Shown here: in pieces, positions 9,822 through 18,210 of the stretch
Layout of the letters: every line of letters begins with the position of its first letter
Position numbering within the stretch: position 1 is the stretch's first letter
From: a bacterium
Lineage (GTDB): Bacteria; CG2-30-53-67; CG2-30-70-394
Assembly (NCBI GenBank): GCA_024278555.1
Contig: JAJRSX010000122.1
Location: forward strand, 1-32,548
Direction: 5' to 3'
Length of the DNA: 32,548 bases
Notes under the pieces: generated by a model
Database searches by the model: none
What the model saw: the letters and a program-made list of their open reading frames with translations, nothing else
Told to the model about the DNA's origin: nothing
Program-made: the position numbers and the translations under genes

Positions 9822-10629
9822 GCCATTGCTCCAGTTGCGCCGCGTCGTAGCTCACCTCCACCAGACAGAGCCCCTGGGGTTGGGCGGTGGGGCCGGCGGT
9901 GGTGCGGTCGCGGGCCGAGAGGATCGGGGCCATGGCACCGCTTGGCAAGCGGCCCCGCCCCACCTCCAGCAGAGTCCCGGCGATCGCCCGCACCATGTGC
10001 TTGAGAAAGCCGGTGCCGGCGATCTCCAGGTGGAGCTCGTCGCCCACCGGGCCGAGGCGCGCCCCCACCACCTCCCGCACCGTGGTGGTGGTGTCGGCGT
10101 CGGCGGCGCAGAAGCTGGCGAAGTCGTGCTCTCCCACCAGGGGCGCCACCGCCGCGGCCATCGCCGCCACGTCCAGGGGACGAGACTCCCAAAGGACGAA
10201 CGGCCGGCGGAAGAGGGGGCGCAGGGGGCGGTTGAGGATCCGATAGCGGTAGAGCTTGCCGCAAGCGGCAAAGCGGGCGTGAAAGTCGGGCTCCACCGGC
10301 TCCAGGCGGCGGCAGAGGATGTCGGCAGGCAGGAGGGCGTTGAGGCCGCGCAGGAGTGCCGTTGCCGCGAACGGCCGCTCCAGGTCGAAGTGGGCCGGGA
10401 GGTGTTCCGCGTGGACCCCGGTGTCGGTGCGCGAGGCGGCGTGGACCCGCACCGGCCGGTCGCACAGGCGCGACAGGGCCTTCTCCACCGCCCCCTGGAC
10501 GGTCACCTGATTCGGCTGCACCTGCCAGCCGGCGTAGGCGGTGCCGTCGAAGGCGAGGTGGAGCAGGAGGCGCCGGCCTTTGGGGATGAGGGGTTCGGGC
10601 ATGGGGAGATGGCCTACGGTGGATCTCAC
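9799..10629 (-). CDS. truA: tRNA pseudouridine(38-40) synthase TruA
   Basis: Converts uridines 38-40 in the tRNA anticodon arm to pseudouridine. The catalytic Asp is in ASRTDTGVHAEH; AFDGTAYAGWQVQPN and the C-terminal FLKHMVRAIAGTLLEVGRG are family signatures. The start is uncertain: GTG 10629 gives 276 aa (MRSTVGHLPMPEP...), while ATG 10602 gives MPEPLIPKGRRLLLHLAFDG, closer to usual TruA N-termini but without a clear Shine-Dalgarno. It lies upstream of and overlaps surE. Confidence 0.95.
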   Translation of the reverse strand: MRSTVGHLPMPEPLIPKGRRLLLHLAFDGTAYAGWQVQPNQVTVQGAVEKALSRLCDRPVRVHAASRTDTGVHAEHLPAHFDLERPFAATALLRGLNALLPADILCRRLEPVEPDFHARFAACGKLYRYRILNRPLRPLFRRPFVLWESRPLDVAAMAAAVAPLVGEHDFASFCAADADTTTTVREVVGARLGPVGDELHLEIAGTGFLKHMVRAIAGTLLEVGRGRLPSGAMAPILSARDRTTAGPTAQPQGLCLVEVSYDAAQLEQWRADLGDQ

Positions 10630-10690
10630 TCTTCACCCGCTGGGTAGCGAAAGATCCCCTGGGCGGCTGGGCCGGTGATCGCTGCCATGG

Positions 10691-11878
10691 TTATCCGAGC
10701 GGCCACACCTTCCACCCACTGATGGCCGTGACGCCCGGCGCCAGGTCGAAGGGTTGTTGGGTCGTGCAGGCGACGTAGGCGTGGGTGATGGCCTCCTTGC
10801 CGTAGAAGTGGGTGAGGCGGTCGATGGAGCGGGTGGCGCGCGGGTCGGGGCGTTCGGCCCGTTTGCACTCGATGGCGATCAGGCGCTGGTCGAGCTCGAT
10901 GAGCAGGTCGACCTCGTTGCCCGTCTGATCGCGCCAGTACCAGAGGGTGGCGGCGGGGTGGTGCCAGTCGCGCCAGCGGAGCCACTGGTTGACCACATGG
11001 GTCTCCCAGAGGGCGCCGGCCTGGGGGCTGGCCCACAAGGTGTCCGGGGACTGGAAGCCCATGAGGAAGGCGGCCAGGCCGGTGTCGGTGAAGTAGAGCT
11101 TGGGGGACTTGGCGAGCCGTTTGCCCAGGGAGCGGTAATACGGCTCCAAGAGGACAATTTGGTTGGAGGCCACCAGGACGCTGATCCATTGGCGGGCGGT
11201 GGTGGCGGAGATGCCCACGTCGCGGCCGATCTCCGACATGTTCAGGGTCTGGCCGCAGCGGGCGGCGCATGCGCGCAGGAAGCGTTCGAAGTCGCGCAGG
11301 TTCCCCACGTGGAGGAGGTTGCGGACGTCCCGCTCCAGGTAGGTGGCGAGGTAGCCCTGGTACCAGCGATCGCGGTTCGGCGCCGTTGCCGGGTCGGCCC
11401 ACAGGGCGGGGAAGGAGCCGCGCCATAGGAGGTCGCGCCACTGCTCGGGAGTGGGGTCGCCGACGTGGCGGTGCCACTCGTCGGCGGAGAGGCTGAGCAG
11501 CGGGAGGATGGCCGCCCGCCCAGCGAGGGAGTCGGCCACCGACTTCATGAGGGGGAAGTTCTGGGAGCCGGTGAGGATGAAGAGGCCCTTGTCGCTGCGT
11601 CGCCCGTCCACGGCGGTCTTGATGTGGCGGAAGAAGGCGGGGGCGTACTGGATCTCATCGAGGAGCAGCGGTGGCGGGTGCTCGGCGAGGAAATCCGCCG
11701 GCCGGGTCTCGGCCATCTCCGCGTGGGCCGCCACGTCGAGGGAGAGGTAGCTGTGGTCCGGGAAGGTGCGCTCGACCAGGGAGGTCTTGCCCACCTGGCG
11801 GGGTCCGACCAGCACCACCACCGGGAAGGTGGCGGCGGCGGATCGCAGCTCGTCGACCAGCGCTCTGGGAATCCACAT
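10691..11878 (-). CDS. AAA ATPase with DUF4143 domain
   Basis: A 395-residue protein of the AAA_14/DUF4143 family. N-terminal P-loop GPRQVGKTS (about residues 25-33) and Walker B LLLDEIQYAP (about 72-81), sensor-like ILTGSQNF, a central winged-helix-like segment (LNMSEIGRDVGISATTARQWI) and a C-terminal nuclease-like region with NEVDLLIE...IAIECKRAE. That Asp/Glu...ECK pattern resembles PD-(D/E)XK endonuclease folds. Function is not established for the family; members are common in accessory DNA. It is monocistronic, between truA and the EcfT-like gene. Confidence 0.85.
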   Translation of the reverse strand: MWIPRALVDELRSAAATFPVVVLVGPRQVGKTSLVERTFPDHSYLSLDVAAHAEMAETRPADFLAEHPPPLLLDEIQYAPAFFRHIKTAVDGRRSDKGLFILTGSQNFPLMKSVADSLAGRAAILPLLSLSADEWHRHVGDPTPEQWRDLLWRGSFPALWADPATAPNRDRWYQGYLATYLERDVRNLLHVGNLRDFERFLRACAARCGQTLNMSEIGRDVGISATTARQWISVLVASNQIVLLEPYYRSLGKRLAKSPKLYFTDTGLAAFLMGFQSPDTLWASPQAGALWETHVVNQWLRWRDWHHPAATLWYWRDQTGNEVDLLIELDQRLIAIECKRAERPDPRATRSIDRLTHFYGKEAITHAYVACTTQQPFDLAPGVTAISGWKVWPLG

Positions 11879-11891
11879 GCGTGACGATTTA

Positions 11892-11904
11892 GCGTCTGAG
11901 ACGC
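11892..11904. promoter_or_regulatory. 13-bp palindrome upstream of the DUF4143 ATPase
   Basis: GCGTCT-G-AGACGC is a perfect 6-bp dyad centred 20 bp upstream of the minus-strand ATG at 11878, in a locally AT-rich gap. Its position fits an operator or a 5'-leader hairpin. Nothing else supports function. Confidence 0.35.
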
Positions 11905-12003
11905 GAAATTGTCAAAGTTTGAGCTGCGAATAACGAATTCTCCTCCATTGCGGCCGCAGGGACTCTCCCCTCGGCCGGCGAGATGGGCGGGGCCGAATGG
12001 GGG

Positions 12004-12741
12004 CTAGCCTTGCAAGGCCCCGATCTCCAACACCCATCCCGCGGTCACGGTGGCGACGACGAGGAGGGTAAAGAGGCCATCGGCGGCGGAGAGGCGCAGG
12101 GCCGCGGCCGCGGTGGTTGGGTCGGTGAGGGTGCCGGACTCGGCGGCCGCGGCACGGGCGGTAATCTCTTGCTCGCCGGCGGTGATCAGCCGCCGGAGGC
12201 GGCCGTCGAGATCAAGCGGCCCGTCGCGCCAGGTGTGCAGGTGGGCGGCGAACCACGGGAGGAAGCCGAGGGCGAGGGAGGCGACCACCACCGCGTGGTG
12301 GAGGCGGCGGCCGGGGGCGGCGAGGCGGCCGGCGAGGCGGGCGAGGCCGGCCACCAGCGCCTCGGGCTCCACCGCCCGGTAGAGGGCGTGGGCGATCCAC
12401 ACGGCGCCCACGAGGCGCACCGCGGTGAGCAGGGCCAACCCCACCCCCTCGCGGGTGATCCACAGATGCAGCGGTGCTACCCCGATCAGGACGTGGCCCG
12501 GGGTGAGGAGCAGGTTGAGGGCCACGGTGATCAGCAGGAGCGCCCGGAGAAAACGGAGGATGGTGAGGAAGGGGCGGGGGGGGAGGTGGTGGAGGAGTCC
12601 GTAGGCGACCCCGGCAACGGCGAGCAGGGCGAGGGCGGCGGGCCGCTCCCAGCGGAAGAGGGGGAGCAGCAGGGCGAGGGCGAAGAGGAGGTGGGTGCGC
12701 GGGTCGAGCGGCGAGGCGCGGCGGTCGAGGCGGGGGAGCAT
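12004..12741 (-). CDS. CbiQ/EcfT-like membrane protein (energy-coupling factor transporter T component)
   Basis: A 245-residue polytopic membrane protein with about five hydrophobic segments (residues ~18-50, 60-80, 95-125, 150-170, 220-240). The N-terminal 'LDPRTHLLFAL' resembles the start of CbiQ/EcfT proteins, where it precedes the first helix. The second half (EPEALVAGLARLAGRLAAPGRRLHHAVVVASLALGFLP) follows the EcfT pattern, and the Arg-rich stretch after it would be the cytoplasmic coupling region. No ABC ATPase or substrate-specific S component lies beside it. It follows bioD, so a vitamin (biotin) role is possible but unproven. Confidence 0.6.
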   Translation of the reverse strand: MLPRLDRRASPLDPRTHLLFALALLLPLFRWERPAALALLAVAGVAYGLLHHLPPRPFLTILRFLRALLLITVALNLLLTPGHVLIGVAPLHLWITREGVGLALLTAVRLVGAVWIAHALYRAVEPEALVAGLARLAGRLAAPGRRLHHAVVVASLALGFLPWFAAHLHTWRDGPLDLDGRLRRLITAGEQEITARAAAAESGTLTDPTTAAAALRLSAADGLFTLLVVATVTAGWVLEIGALQG

Positions 12742-12824
12742 TCAGGTCTCGGCGTTCAGCGTTCAGCTTGTAATATCAGCTTCGCTGGCCGTTATTTTGG
12801 AAGGAGATCACCACGAGCTGAGAG

Positions 12825-13568
12825 CTACCGTCTGCTGTGGCCTCCCGACAGGGCGTAGGCCGCCTGGTATAGGGCGGGGCCGTTGAAGAGGCGGGCGAGC
12901 CGCTCCCAGGTGGCGGGGTCGGCGGGCGCCGCCACCTGCGGGAGGCGGGCGATCACCGGCACGCCGCACAGCTCGACCAGGTCCTCGACCGCGTGGCGCT
13001 CGGCCACCTCGCCGCCACCTTTCGCCATCCGGTTGACCACCAGACCGACCACCGCCACATGGGCGGCGCGCAGGGCGCGGAGGGTGAGCCAGGTGTGGTT
13101 GAGGGTGCCGAGGCGCGGGGTGGTCACCACCAGGCAGGGGAGGTGGAGGGCGGCGAGCCAGTCCAGGAGGGTGGCCTTGGGGGTGAGGGGGACGCCGAGG
13201 CCGCCGATCCCCTCCACCACCACGAAGGGGTGGCGTTGGCGCAGGCCGGCCACCAGGGCGGAGAGGGCCGCCACCTCTACCTCTTGCCCTACCTCGCGCG
13301 CCGCGCGCAGGGGGGCGGCCGGTGTTGGGAGGCGCACGGCGCACGCCTCCTCGGTGGTCAGCTCCCCGTCTGCCGCCGCGCGCAGGCAGGCGGTGTCCTC
13401 CCCCTCGCCCCCCGCCACCCCGGTCTCCACCGGCTTGCACGCCACCGCCGCCACATGGGCCTGGCGTAGGGCGCGGATGACCGCACACGCCACCACCGTC
13501 TTACCGACGCCGGTGTCCGTCCCGGTGATGAAGAGGCCGCTGCCGAGCATGGGGAGAGTATCGCCCAT
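12825..13568 (-). CDS. bioD: Dethiobiotin synthetase BioD
   Basis: ATP-dependent carboxylation and ring closure of 7,8-diaminopelargonic acid to dethiobiotin, the penultimate step of biotin synthesis. The P-loop FITGTDTGVGKT (residues 13-24), the CKPVETG substrate segment, VVEGIGGLGVPL and the C-terminal VVGLVVNRM nucleotide-binding segment are all present. At 247 aa it is a little longer than usual because of a short N-terminal extension; ATG 13550 (MLGSGLFITG) is an alternative start, and neither has a strong Shine-Dalgarno. No other bio genes are in the window. Confidence 0.94.
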   Translation of the reverse strand: MGDTLPMLGSGLFITGTDTGVGKTVVACAVIRALRQAHVAAVACKPVETGVAGGEGEDTACLRAAADGELTTEEACAVRLPTPAAPLRAAREVGQEVEVAALSALVAGLRQRHPFVVVEGIGGLGVPLTPKATLLDWLAALHLPCLVVTTPRLGTLNHTWLTLRALRAAHVAVVGLVVNRMAKGGGEVAERHAVEDLVELCGVPVIARLPQVAAPADPATWERLARLFNGPALYQAAYALSGGHSRR

Positions 13569-13620
13569 TCGCCCGCTTCGATCTGCCTCCCCGGAGGGGC
13601 AAAACCACGAAGGCGCGGGA

Positions 13621-15267
13621 TCAGCCGAGGGTCGCCGCCACTTCGGCCACCACCGCCTCCCAGTCGCCGGGCCGTGGTTGGCGGAAGAGGCGGGCGGTGG
13701 GGTACCAGGGGGAGTTGGTGCGTGTGAGCTGCCACCGCCAGTCGGGGACGAAGGGGAGGAGGAGCCACACCGGCTGGCCGAGGGCGCCGGCGACGTGGGC
13801 CACCGCCGTGTCGACGGTCACCACGAGGTCGAGGTTGGCGATCACCGCGGCGGTCTCCGCAAAGTCGTGCAGGTCGTCTCCGAGGGGGGTGGCATCGAGG
13901 CGGGCGCCTTCCAGCTCGCCGGCCGCCGCGCCCTTCTGGAGGGAAAAGAGGCGTGCCCCCTCCACCGCCGCGAGGGGGGCCAGGGCGGCGGCGGGGAGCG
14001 AGCGGCGGGCGTCGTTGCGGTGGTCCGGGTTGCCGGACCACACCACCCCGACGCGCACCTCGCCGTCGGCGCGGGGTGGGAGACGGGCGGCCCACTCGGC
14101 CACCCGATCCGCCGGCGCGGTGAGGTAGGGGACCGGCCCCGGGAGGGTCTCCAGGGTGAGGTCGAGACGGCCGGGGAGGGAGGGGAGGGGGAGGTGGAGG
14201 TCGAAGGGGAGGCCCGGGTCCGTACCTGCATCGCCCGCCACCACCGCGTCGGCCCCGGCCACCCCCTCCAGCAGCGGCGCCAGGGCGGCGGGGCAGAGGA
14301 GGACAACTCGACCGCCGAGGCCGCGCGCCCGGTCGAGGAGGCGGACGAGCTGCACCGTGTCGCCGAGCCCCTGCTCCGCGTGGATCAGGAGGGTCTGGTC
14401 GGGAAAGGGGGTGCCGTCCCACATCGGCTGGCGGTAGGGGGCGGGGGTGGTGGCGCCGGTCTCCTGTCGCGCCTCGTACAGGGGCCAGGCGAGGTGGTAC
14501 TCGCCGATCAGCAGCAGCGCGTTGGCGAGGTTCCAGCGGACGTGCGGGTCGGCCGGCGCGGCCGTCAGGGCGAGGCGCAGGTGGCGGATGGCGGCGGCGA
14601 CCTCGTTGTGCTCCAGGAAGAGGAGGCCGAGGTTGTAGTGGGCGCTGCCGTGGTCGGGGCGGCGGCGCACCAGGTCGAGGAGGAGCTCCACCGCCTCGGT
14701 CGGGCGGCCGAGGTCGTGGAGGGCCGCCGCCAGGTTGTTTGTCGCGGCCCCGTGGTCCGGGTCGAGCTCCAGGGCGCGGCGGCAGTGGACCAGTGCCTTG
14801 CCCGGCCGCCCGGTGCGGCGCAGGAGGTTGGCGAGGTTGGCGTGGGCGTCGGCGTGCAACGGGTCGAGGGCCAGGGCGCGGGCGTGGGCGTGCTCGGCGC
14901 CGTCGGGGTCGCCGCAGGCGGCGAGGGCGACGCCGAGGTGGGTGTGGACCGTGGCCCTCGCCGGCAGTGCCTCGGCCGCGGCCTGGAGCGGCACCACCGC
15001 CTCGCTCGCCTCACCGTGGAGGAGGAGGAGGGCGCCAAGGAGGGCGAGGGGCTCGGGGTCGCTGGGGCGGGCGGCCACGGCGCGGCGGCAGAGGTCGAGG
15101 GCGCCGGCCAGGTCGCCGCGGGCGTGGCGCCGGCGGGCCTCCGCGATCCACTCGGCGGCGGCCTCTCCCGGGTTACCCCCCTGCGGCGGCTCGGGGAGGG
15201 TGGCGGTGGCTGCGTTGCCGGCCGTGGTATCGGTGGTGGTGTCGCTCTCTCGCTGGTGCGGTTCCAT
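13621..15267 (-). CDS. TPR-repeat protein with glycosyltransferase-9-like C-terminal domain
   Basis: A 548-residue protein. I start it at ATG 15267 (MEPHQRESDTTTD), preceded by TTGGGAG; the track's 604-aa start adds low-complexity leader translation. Residues ~45-270 are six or seven tetratricopeptide repeats (e.g. HTHLGVALAACGDPDGAEHA, HANLANLLRRTGRPGKALVH). The C-terminal ~270 residues contain LIHAEQGLGDTVQLVRLL, VRVGVVWSGNPDHRNDARRS and VVTVDTAVAHVAGALGQPVW, the pattern of TPR-glycosyltransferase proteins related to ADP-heptose transferases (GT9-like). The likely role is protein or surface-polysaccharide glycosylation. A conserved leader element lies just upstream. Confidence 0.85.
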   Translation of the reverse strand: MEPHQRESDTTTDTTAGNAATATLPEPPQGGNPGEAAAEWIAEARRRHARGDLAGALDLCRRAVAARPSDPEPLALLGALLLLHGEASEAVVPLQAAAEALPARATVHTHLGVALAACGDPDGAEHAHARALALDPLHADAHANLANLLRRTGRPGKALVHCRRALELDPDHGAATNNLAAALHDLGRPTEAVELLLDLVRRRPDHGSAHYNLGLLFLEHNEVAAAIRHLRLALTAAPADPHVRWNLANALLLIGEYHLAWPLYEARQETGATTPAPYRQPMWDGTPFPDQTLLIHAEQGLGDTVQLVRLLDRARGLGGRVVLLCPAALAPLLEGVAGADAVVAGDAGTDPGLPFDLHLPLPSLPGRLDLTLETLPGPVPYLTAPADRVAEWAARLPPRADGEVRVGVVWSGNPDHRNDARRSLPAAALAPLAAVEGARLFSLQKGAAAGELEGARLDATPLGDDLHDFAETAAVIANLDLVVTVDTAVAHVAGALGQPVWLLLPFVPDWRWQLTRTNSPWYPTARLFRQPRPGDWEAVVAEVAATLG

Positions 15268-15283
15268 GGGGGCTCCCAATCGA

Positions 15284-15307
15284 CTCAAAGTTGAGTACCC
15301 CTCTTCG
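15284..15307 (-). promoter_or_regulatory. Conserved 24-nt leader element, copy 1
   Basis: On the transcript strand this reads CGA-A-GAGGGG-TA-CTCAACTTTGAG, ending 16 nt before the ATG at 15267. The core CTCAA-CT-TTGAG is a dyad, here extended to ACTCAA/TTGAGT. Copy 2 at 18137-18160 has the same position relative to an ATG and is identical at 21 of 24 bases. It could be a repressor site or a small leader hairpin. Confidence 0.5.
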
Positions 15308-15382
15308 TCCCCCCGTCCGGGGAGCGTGAGCCGCGGGCGTGGGTAGATGCCGTTGCCCCGGGAGATGGGGTAAGAGGGAGGG

Positions 15383-16108
15383 GTGTTTCTCCTCGACCCC
15401 CACGACCCCACCTTCCCGCCGCCGGCGGCGGCCACCCCCGAGGGGCTCCTGGCGATCGGCGGCGACCTGTCGCGGGCGCGGCTCCTGGCCGCCTACCGCC
15501 ACGGGATCTTCCCCTGGTTCTCCGAGGGGCAGCCGCTCTTGTGGTGGTCGCCGGACCCGCGGGCGCTGCTCTTCCCGCGCCGGATCCGCATCCGCCGCAG
15601 CCTCGCCAAGCGGATCCGCAACGGCGGCTTCACTCTCACCATGGACAGCCGCTTCCGTGAGGTGATGGCGCACTGCGCGGCGCCGCGCCGCGGCGACGCC
15701 GAGGGCGGGACCTGGATCGTCCCAGAGATGGTCGCGGCCTACGCCGCCCTCTTCGAGGCGGGGGACGCCCACTCGTTGGAGGTGTGGCACGACGGCGAGC
15801 TGGCCGGCGGCCTCTACGGGGTGGCGGTGGGGGCGGCCTTTTGCGGCGAGTCGATGTTCTCCCGCGAACGGGACGCCTCCAAGGTCGCCCTCGCCTATCT
15901 GGCCGCCCAGCTCGACCGCTGGTCCTTCCACTTCATCGACTGCCAGCTCCCCACCCCCCACCTCGCCTCCCTCGGGATGGTGGCGGTGGCCCGCGGCGAG
16001 TTCCTCGCCCGGCTCGCCGAGGCGGTGGCGGCCCCGGGCCGCCCGGGCCGGTGGCGTCTCGACGCCGACCTCGACCCCCTGGTGTGGCAGGGGCAAGACC
16101 ACGACTGA
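15383..16108 (+). CDS. aat: Leucyl/phenylalanyl-tRNA--protein transferase
   Basis: Transfers Leu or Phe from aminoacyl-tRNA to N-terminal Arg or Lys of proteins, creating N-degrons for ClpS/ClpAP. Family blocks: FLLDPHDPTFPPP at the N-terminus, GLLAIGGDLSRARLLAAYRHGIFPWF, WWSPDPRALLFP, GTWIVPEMVAAYAALFEAG, HSLEVWHDGELAGGLYGVAVGAAFCGESMFSR and DCQLPTPHLASLG. The start is GTG 15383 behind a strong GAGGGAGGG, and 241 aa is normal. It is divergent from the TPR gene. Confidence 0.96.
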   Translation: MFLLDPHDPTFPPPAAATPEGLLAIGGDLSRARLLAAYRHGIFPWFSEGQPLLWWSPDPRALLFPRRIRIRRSLAKRIRNGGFTLTMDSRFREVMAHCAAPRRGDAEGGTWIVPEMVAAYAALFEAGDAHSLEVWHDGELAGGLYGVAVGAAFCGESMFSRERDASKVALAYLAAQLDRWSFHFIDCQLPTPHLASLGMVAVARGEFLARLAEAVAAPGRPGRWRLDADLDPLVWQGQDHD

Positions 16109-16180
16109 CGGGCGCGGCGCCACCTTCTCAGGGGGTTGATAGCCCCGTCGGAAGGGGAGCGCGCCCCCGTCGCCGTTTAG

Positions 16181-16318
16181 TCAGTCTCCATCCCCCTCCA
16201 GCAACCGCGCGTCCCGGATGTCCCTCTCCCGCCCGGTGGCCCGCTTGTTGGTGATGAGATGCTCGCGGGAGAGGACCGGAACCTCCAGGTTGTCTAGGAG
16301 TTTGTCGGACTTTGGCTC
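16181..16318 (-). pseudogene. Remnant of a nucleotidyltransferase-like gene (C-terminal fragment)
   Basis: The interval between aat and the DUF190 gene (16109-16359) holds no full ORF. On the minus strand the frame ending at TGA 16181 reads IEPKSDKLLDNLEVPVLSREHLITNKRATGRERDIRDARLLEGD. 'LSREHLITNKRATGRERDIRDARLLE' matches the C-terminal pattern of AbiEii-like/MNT-like nucleotidyltransferases (D-LI-LKRA-GR-KDL-D---L). An in-frame TAG stands 15-20 bases upstream of this fragment and no start codon is available, so it looks like the decayed end of a lost toxin or transferase gene. Confidence 0.42.
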
Positions 16319-16359
16319 GATCTACCTCTTCGTGCCCAGGCGTCTGCGGGAGGCCGGTG

Positions 16360-17073
16360 TCAGCCGGCATCCCGGTGGGTGTACTTGATGACCTCGGCGT
16401 CGGAGAGGACCACGAGCCCCTCGGTGACCATCTCGTCGAGGACCGGCAGGACCGCGCGGATCTTCTCCTCCGTGTCCACCACCGTCACCTGGACCGGCAG
16501 GTCCTTGCCGCGCGCCAAGAGCCCCACCTTGTGGAAGCGACGGTGCGGGCCGTAGCCGGCGATCGTCTTGTAGACCGTCGCGCCGGCGAGGTCCATGGCG
16601 AAGAACCGCTTGCAGATCGCCTCGTAGAGGGGCTCCCCCTCCCACTCGTCATCCTCGCTGATGATCACCCGGAGGATCTTCGCCTTGCCGGTGAGCTTCA
16701 TGGGTTCGCTACCTCCCGCCTCGGCCGCGGCCGCCTGTTTGGCGGAGGCGCAGCAGTGGACCACGTTCGTCTCGTTCACCTCCACCAGGCCGTCGCCGGC
16801 GATCTGGATCACGTCGGCGAGCACCCGGTCGATCGCTTCGGCCTGGTCGATCGCCTCGATCTTCACCGGCATGTGGAGCGCCAGGACCAGGCTCTTCACC
16901 GAGTGGACCTCGCCGCTGCCGCCGTAGCCGCCCACCCCGCGGAAGACGGTCACCCCGGCCACCCCCTTCTTGTGGAGGAGGTCCACCAAGGCCTCGTGGG
17001 CCGGGAGGTGGCCGTGCTTCTGCCCCTCGTCCACGTAGATGGTGAGCTTCTTGGCCGGTCCGCGACTGAGCAT
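16360..17073 (-). CDS. Tandem DUF190 (PII-like) protein
   Basis: A 237-residue soluble protein made of two DUF190 domains. Domain 1 (~7-105) has LTIYVDEGQKHGHLPAHEALVDLLHKKGVAGVTVFRGVGGYGGSGEVHS; domain 2 (~125-230) has LRVIISEDDEWEGEPLYEAICKRFFAMDLAGATVYKTIAGYGPHRRFH. DUF190 proteins have a PII-like ferredoxin fold and are often next to transport or chloride/fluoride-channel genes; most are single-domain. The linker has a CC pair (VVHCCASAKQAAAAEAGG). GAGG lies 8 bases before ATG. The precise role is unknown; nucleotide or ligand sensing is inference. Confidence 0.86.
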   Translation of the reverse strand: MLSRGPAKKLTIYVDEGQKHGHLPAHEALVDLLHKKGVAGVTVFRGVGGYGGSGEVHSVKSLVLALHMPVKIEAIDQAEAIDRVLADVIQIAGDGLVEVNETNVVHCCASAKQAAAAEAGGSEPMKLTGKAKILRVIISEDDEWEGEPLYEAICKRFFAMDLAGATVYKTIAGYGPHRRFHKVGLLARGKDLPVQVTVVDTEEKIRAVLPVLDEMVTEGLVVLSDAEVIKYTHRDAG

Positions 17074-17152
17074 GGGGATACCTCACGTCCGTTATACCGC
17101 GCTCCCCCGCGGCCGTCGACGCCACAACGGGTTGGCGCGAAATACGGGTGAG

Positions 17153-18127
17153 CTACCGTCCGCCGACGATGTCGCCGAGGACGCCGAGGACCGACCCCTC
17201 GCCCTTGTGCTGGCCACCCCCACGCCGCGGCGCCGAGGCGATGACCCGGTCGGCGAGGCGGCTGAAGGGGAGCGACTGGAGCCAGACGCGGCCGGGGCCG
17301 GTGAGGGTGGCGAGGAAGAGCCCTTCACCGCCGAACAGCGCCGTCTTGATCCCCCCGGCGAGCTGGATGTCGTAGTCGACCGACGGCTGCATCGCCACCA
17401 TGCAGCCGGTGTCGACCCGCAGCCGCTCGCCGGCTCCGAGCTCGCGCTCCATGAGGGTGCCGCCGGCGTGGACGAAGCAGAGGCCGTCGCCGGTGAGCCG
17501 TTCGAGGATGAACCCCTCGCCGCCGAAGAAGCCGACCCCGAGGCGTCGCTGGAAGGCGATGCCGACCGAGACGCCGCGGGCGGTGGCGAGGAAGGCCTCC
17601 TTCTGGCAGAGGATCTCGCCCCCGAGGTTGGCGAGATCGAGCGGCAGGATCCGGCCGGGGTACGGCGCCGCGAAGGCGACCTGTGCCTTGGTGCCGCCCT
17701 GGTTGGTGAAGGCGGTCATGAACAGCGACTCGCCGGAGAGGATCCGCTTGCCCGCCCCGAAGAGCTTGTCCATCACCCCGGTCGACTGCTTCGAGCCGTC
17801 CCCGAAGATCGTCTCCATGGTGATGTCGGCGTCCATGTACATCATCGCCCCGGCCTCGGCCACGGCGGTCTCCCCCGGGTCGAGCTCCACCTCCACGAAC
17901 TGCATCTCCGCCCCGAGGACCTGGTAGTCGATCTCGTCGGCCCGGCGAGGATTCGGGGCGGCCGCCGGTTGTTGGAGGTCGTACCCCTTGCGGCGCAGGA
18001 ACTCCACGAAGGTGTCGAGCTGCACCTCGGGGACGTTGTAGGTGGCGGCGAGGATCGCGGGGGCGACCCCGCGGTTGAAGTCCTCGGTGAAGCGGCGATA
18101 GCGGGCGTCGAGACGGTCGGGGGACAT
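17153..18127 (-). CDS. AIM24/TIGR00266-family protein
   Basis: A 324-residue protein. Residues ~65-300 match the AIM24 family: [118 protein letters not shown] and [28 protein letters not shown]. The N-terminal ~60 residues ([43 protein letters not shown]) are an extra helical domain not usual in the family, and the C-terminus is Gly-rich. Function is unknown (double-psi beta-helix-like fold). A leader element shared with the TPR gene precedes its ribosome-binding site (GAGGAG). It is followed by the DUF190 gene after 79 bp. Confidence 0.88.
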   Translation of the reverse strand: MSPDRLDARYRRFTEDFNRGVAPAILAATYNVPEVQLDTFVEFLRRKGYDLQQPAAAPNPRRADEIDYQVLGAEMQFVEVELDPGETAVAEAGAMMYMDADITMETIFGDGSKQSTGVMDKLFGAGKRILSGESLFMTAFTNQGGTKAQVAFAAPYPGRILPLDLANLGGEILCQKEAFLATARGVSVGIAFQRRLGVGFFGGEGFILERLTGDGLCFVHAGGTLMERELGAGERLRVDTGCMVAMQPSVDYDIQLAGGIKTALFGGEGLFLATLTGPGRVWLQSLPFSRLADRVIASAPRRGGGQHKGEGSVLGVLGDIVGGR

Positions 18128-18136
18128 GACGGGCTC

Positions 18137-18160
18137 CTCAAAGTTGAGCCCCCCTCATCG
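18137..18160 (-). promoter_or_regulatory. Conserved 24-nt leader element, copy 2
   Basis: On the transcript strand: CGA-T-GAGGGG-GG-CTCAACTTTGAG, ending 9 nt before ATG 18127 and running directly into the GAGGAG ribosome-binding site. Here GGGCTC and GAGCCC can also pair around it, so a hairpin could cover the Shine-Dalgarno. See copy 1 at 15284. Confidence 0.5.
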
Positions 18161-18210
18161 ACCGGGGGGCACGCGGTTCGCGGGGGTAGCGTACCGCCCC
18201 GAGCGATTCG

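Noticed and set aside
12883-15294. 803-aa plus-strand ORF
   Set aside because: Antisense shadow of bioD and the TPR gene; Arg/Gly/His-rich with no domain.
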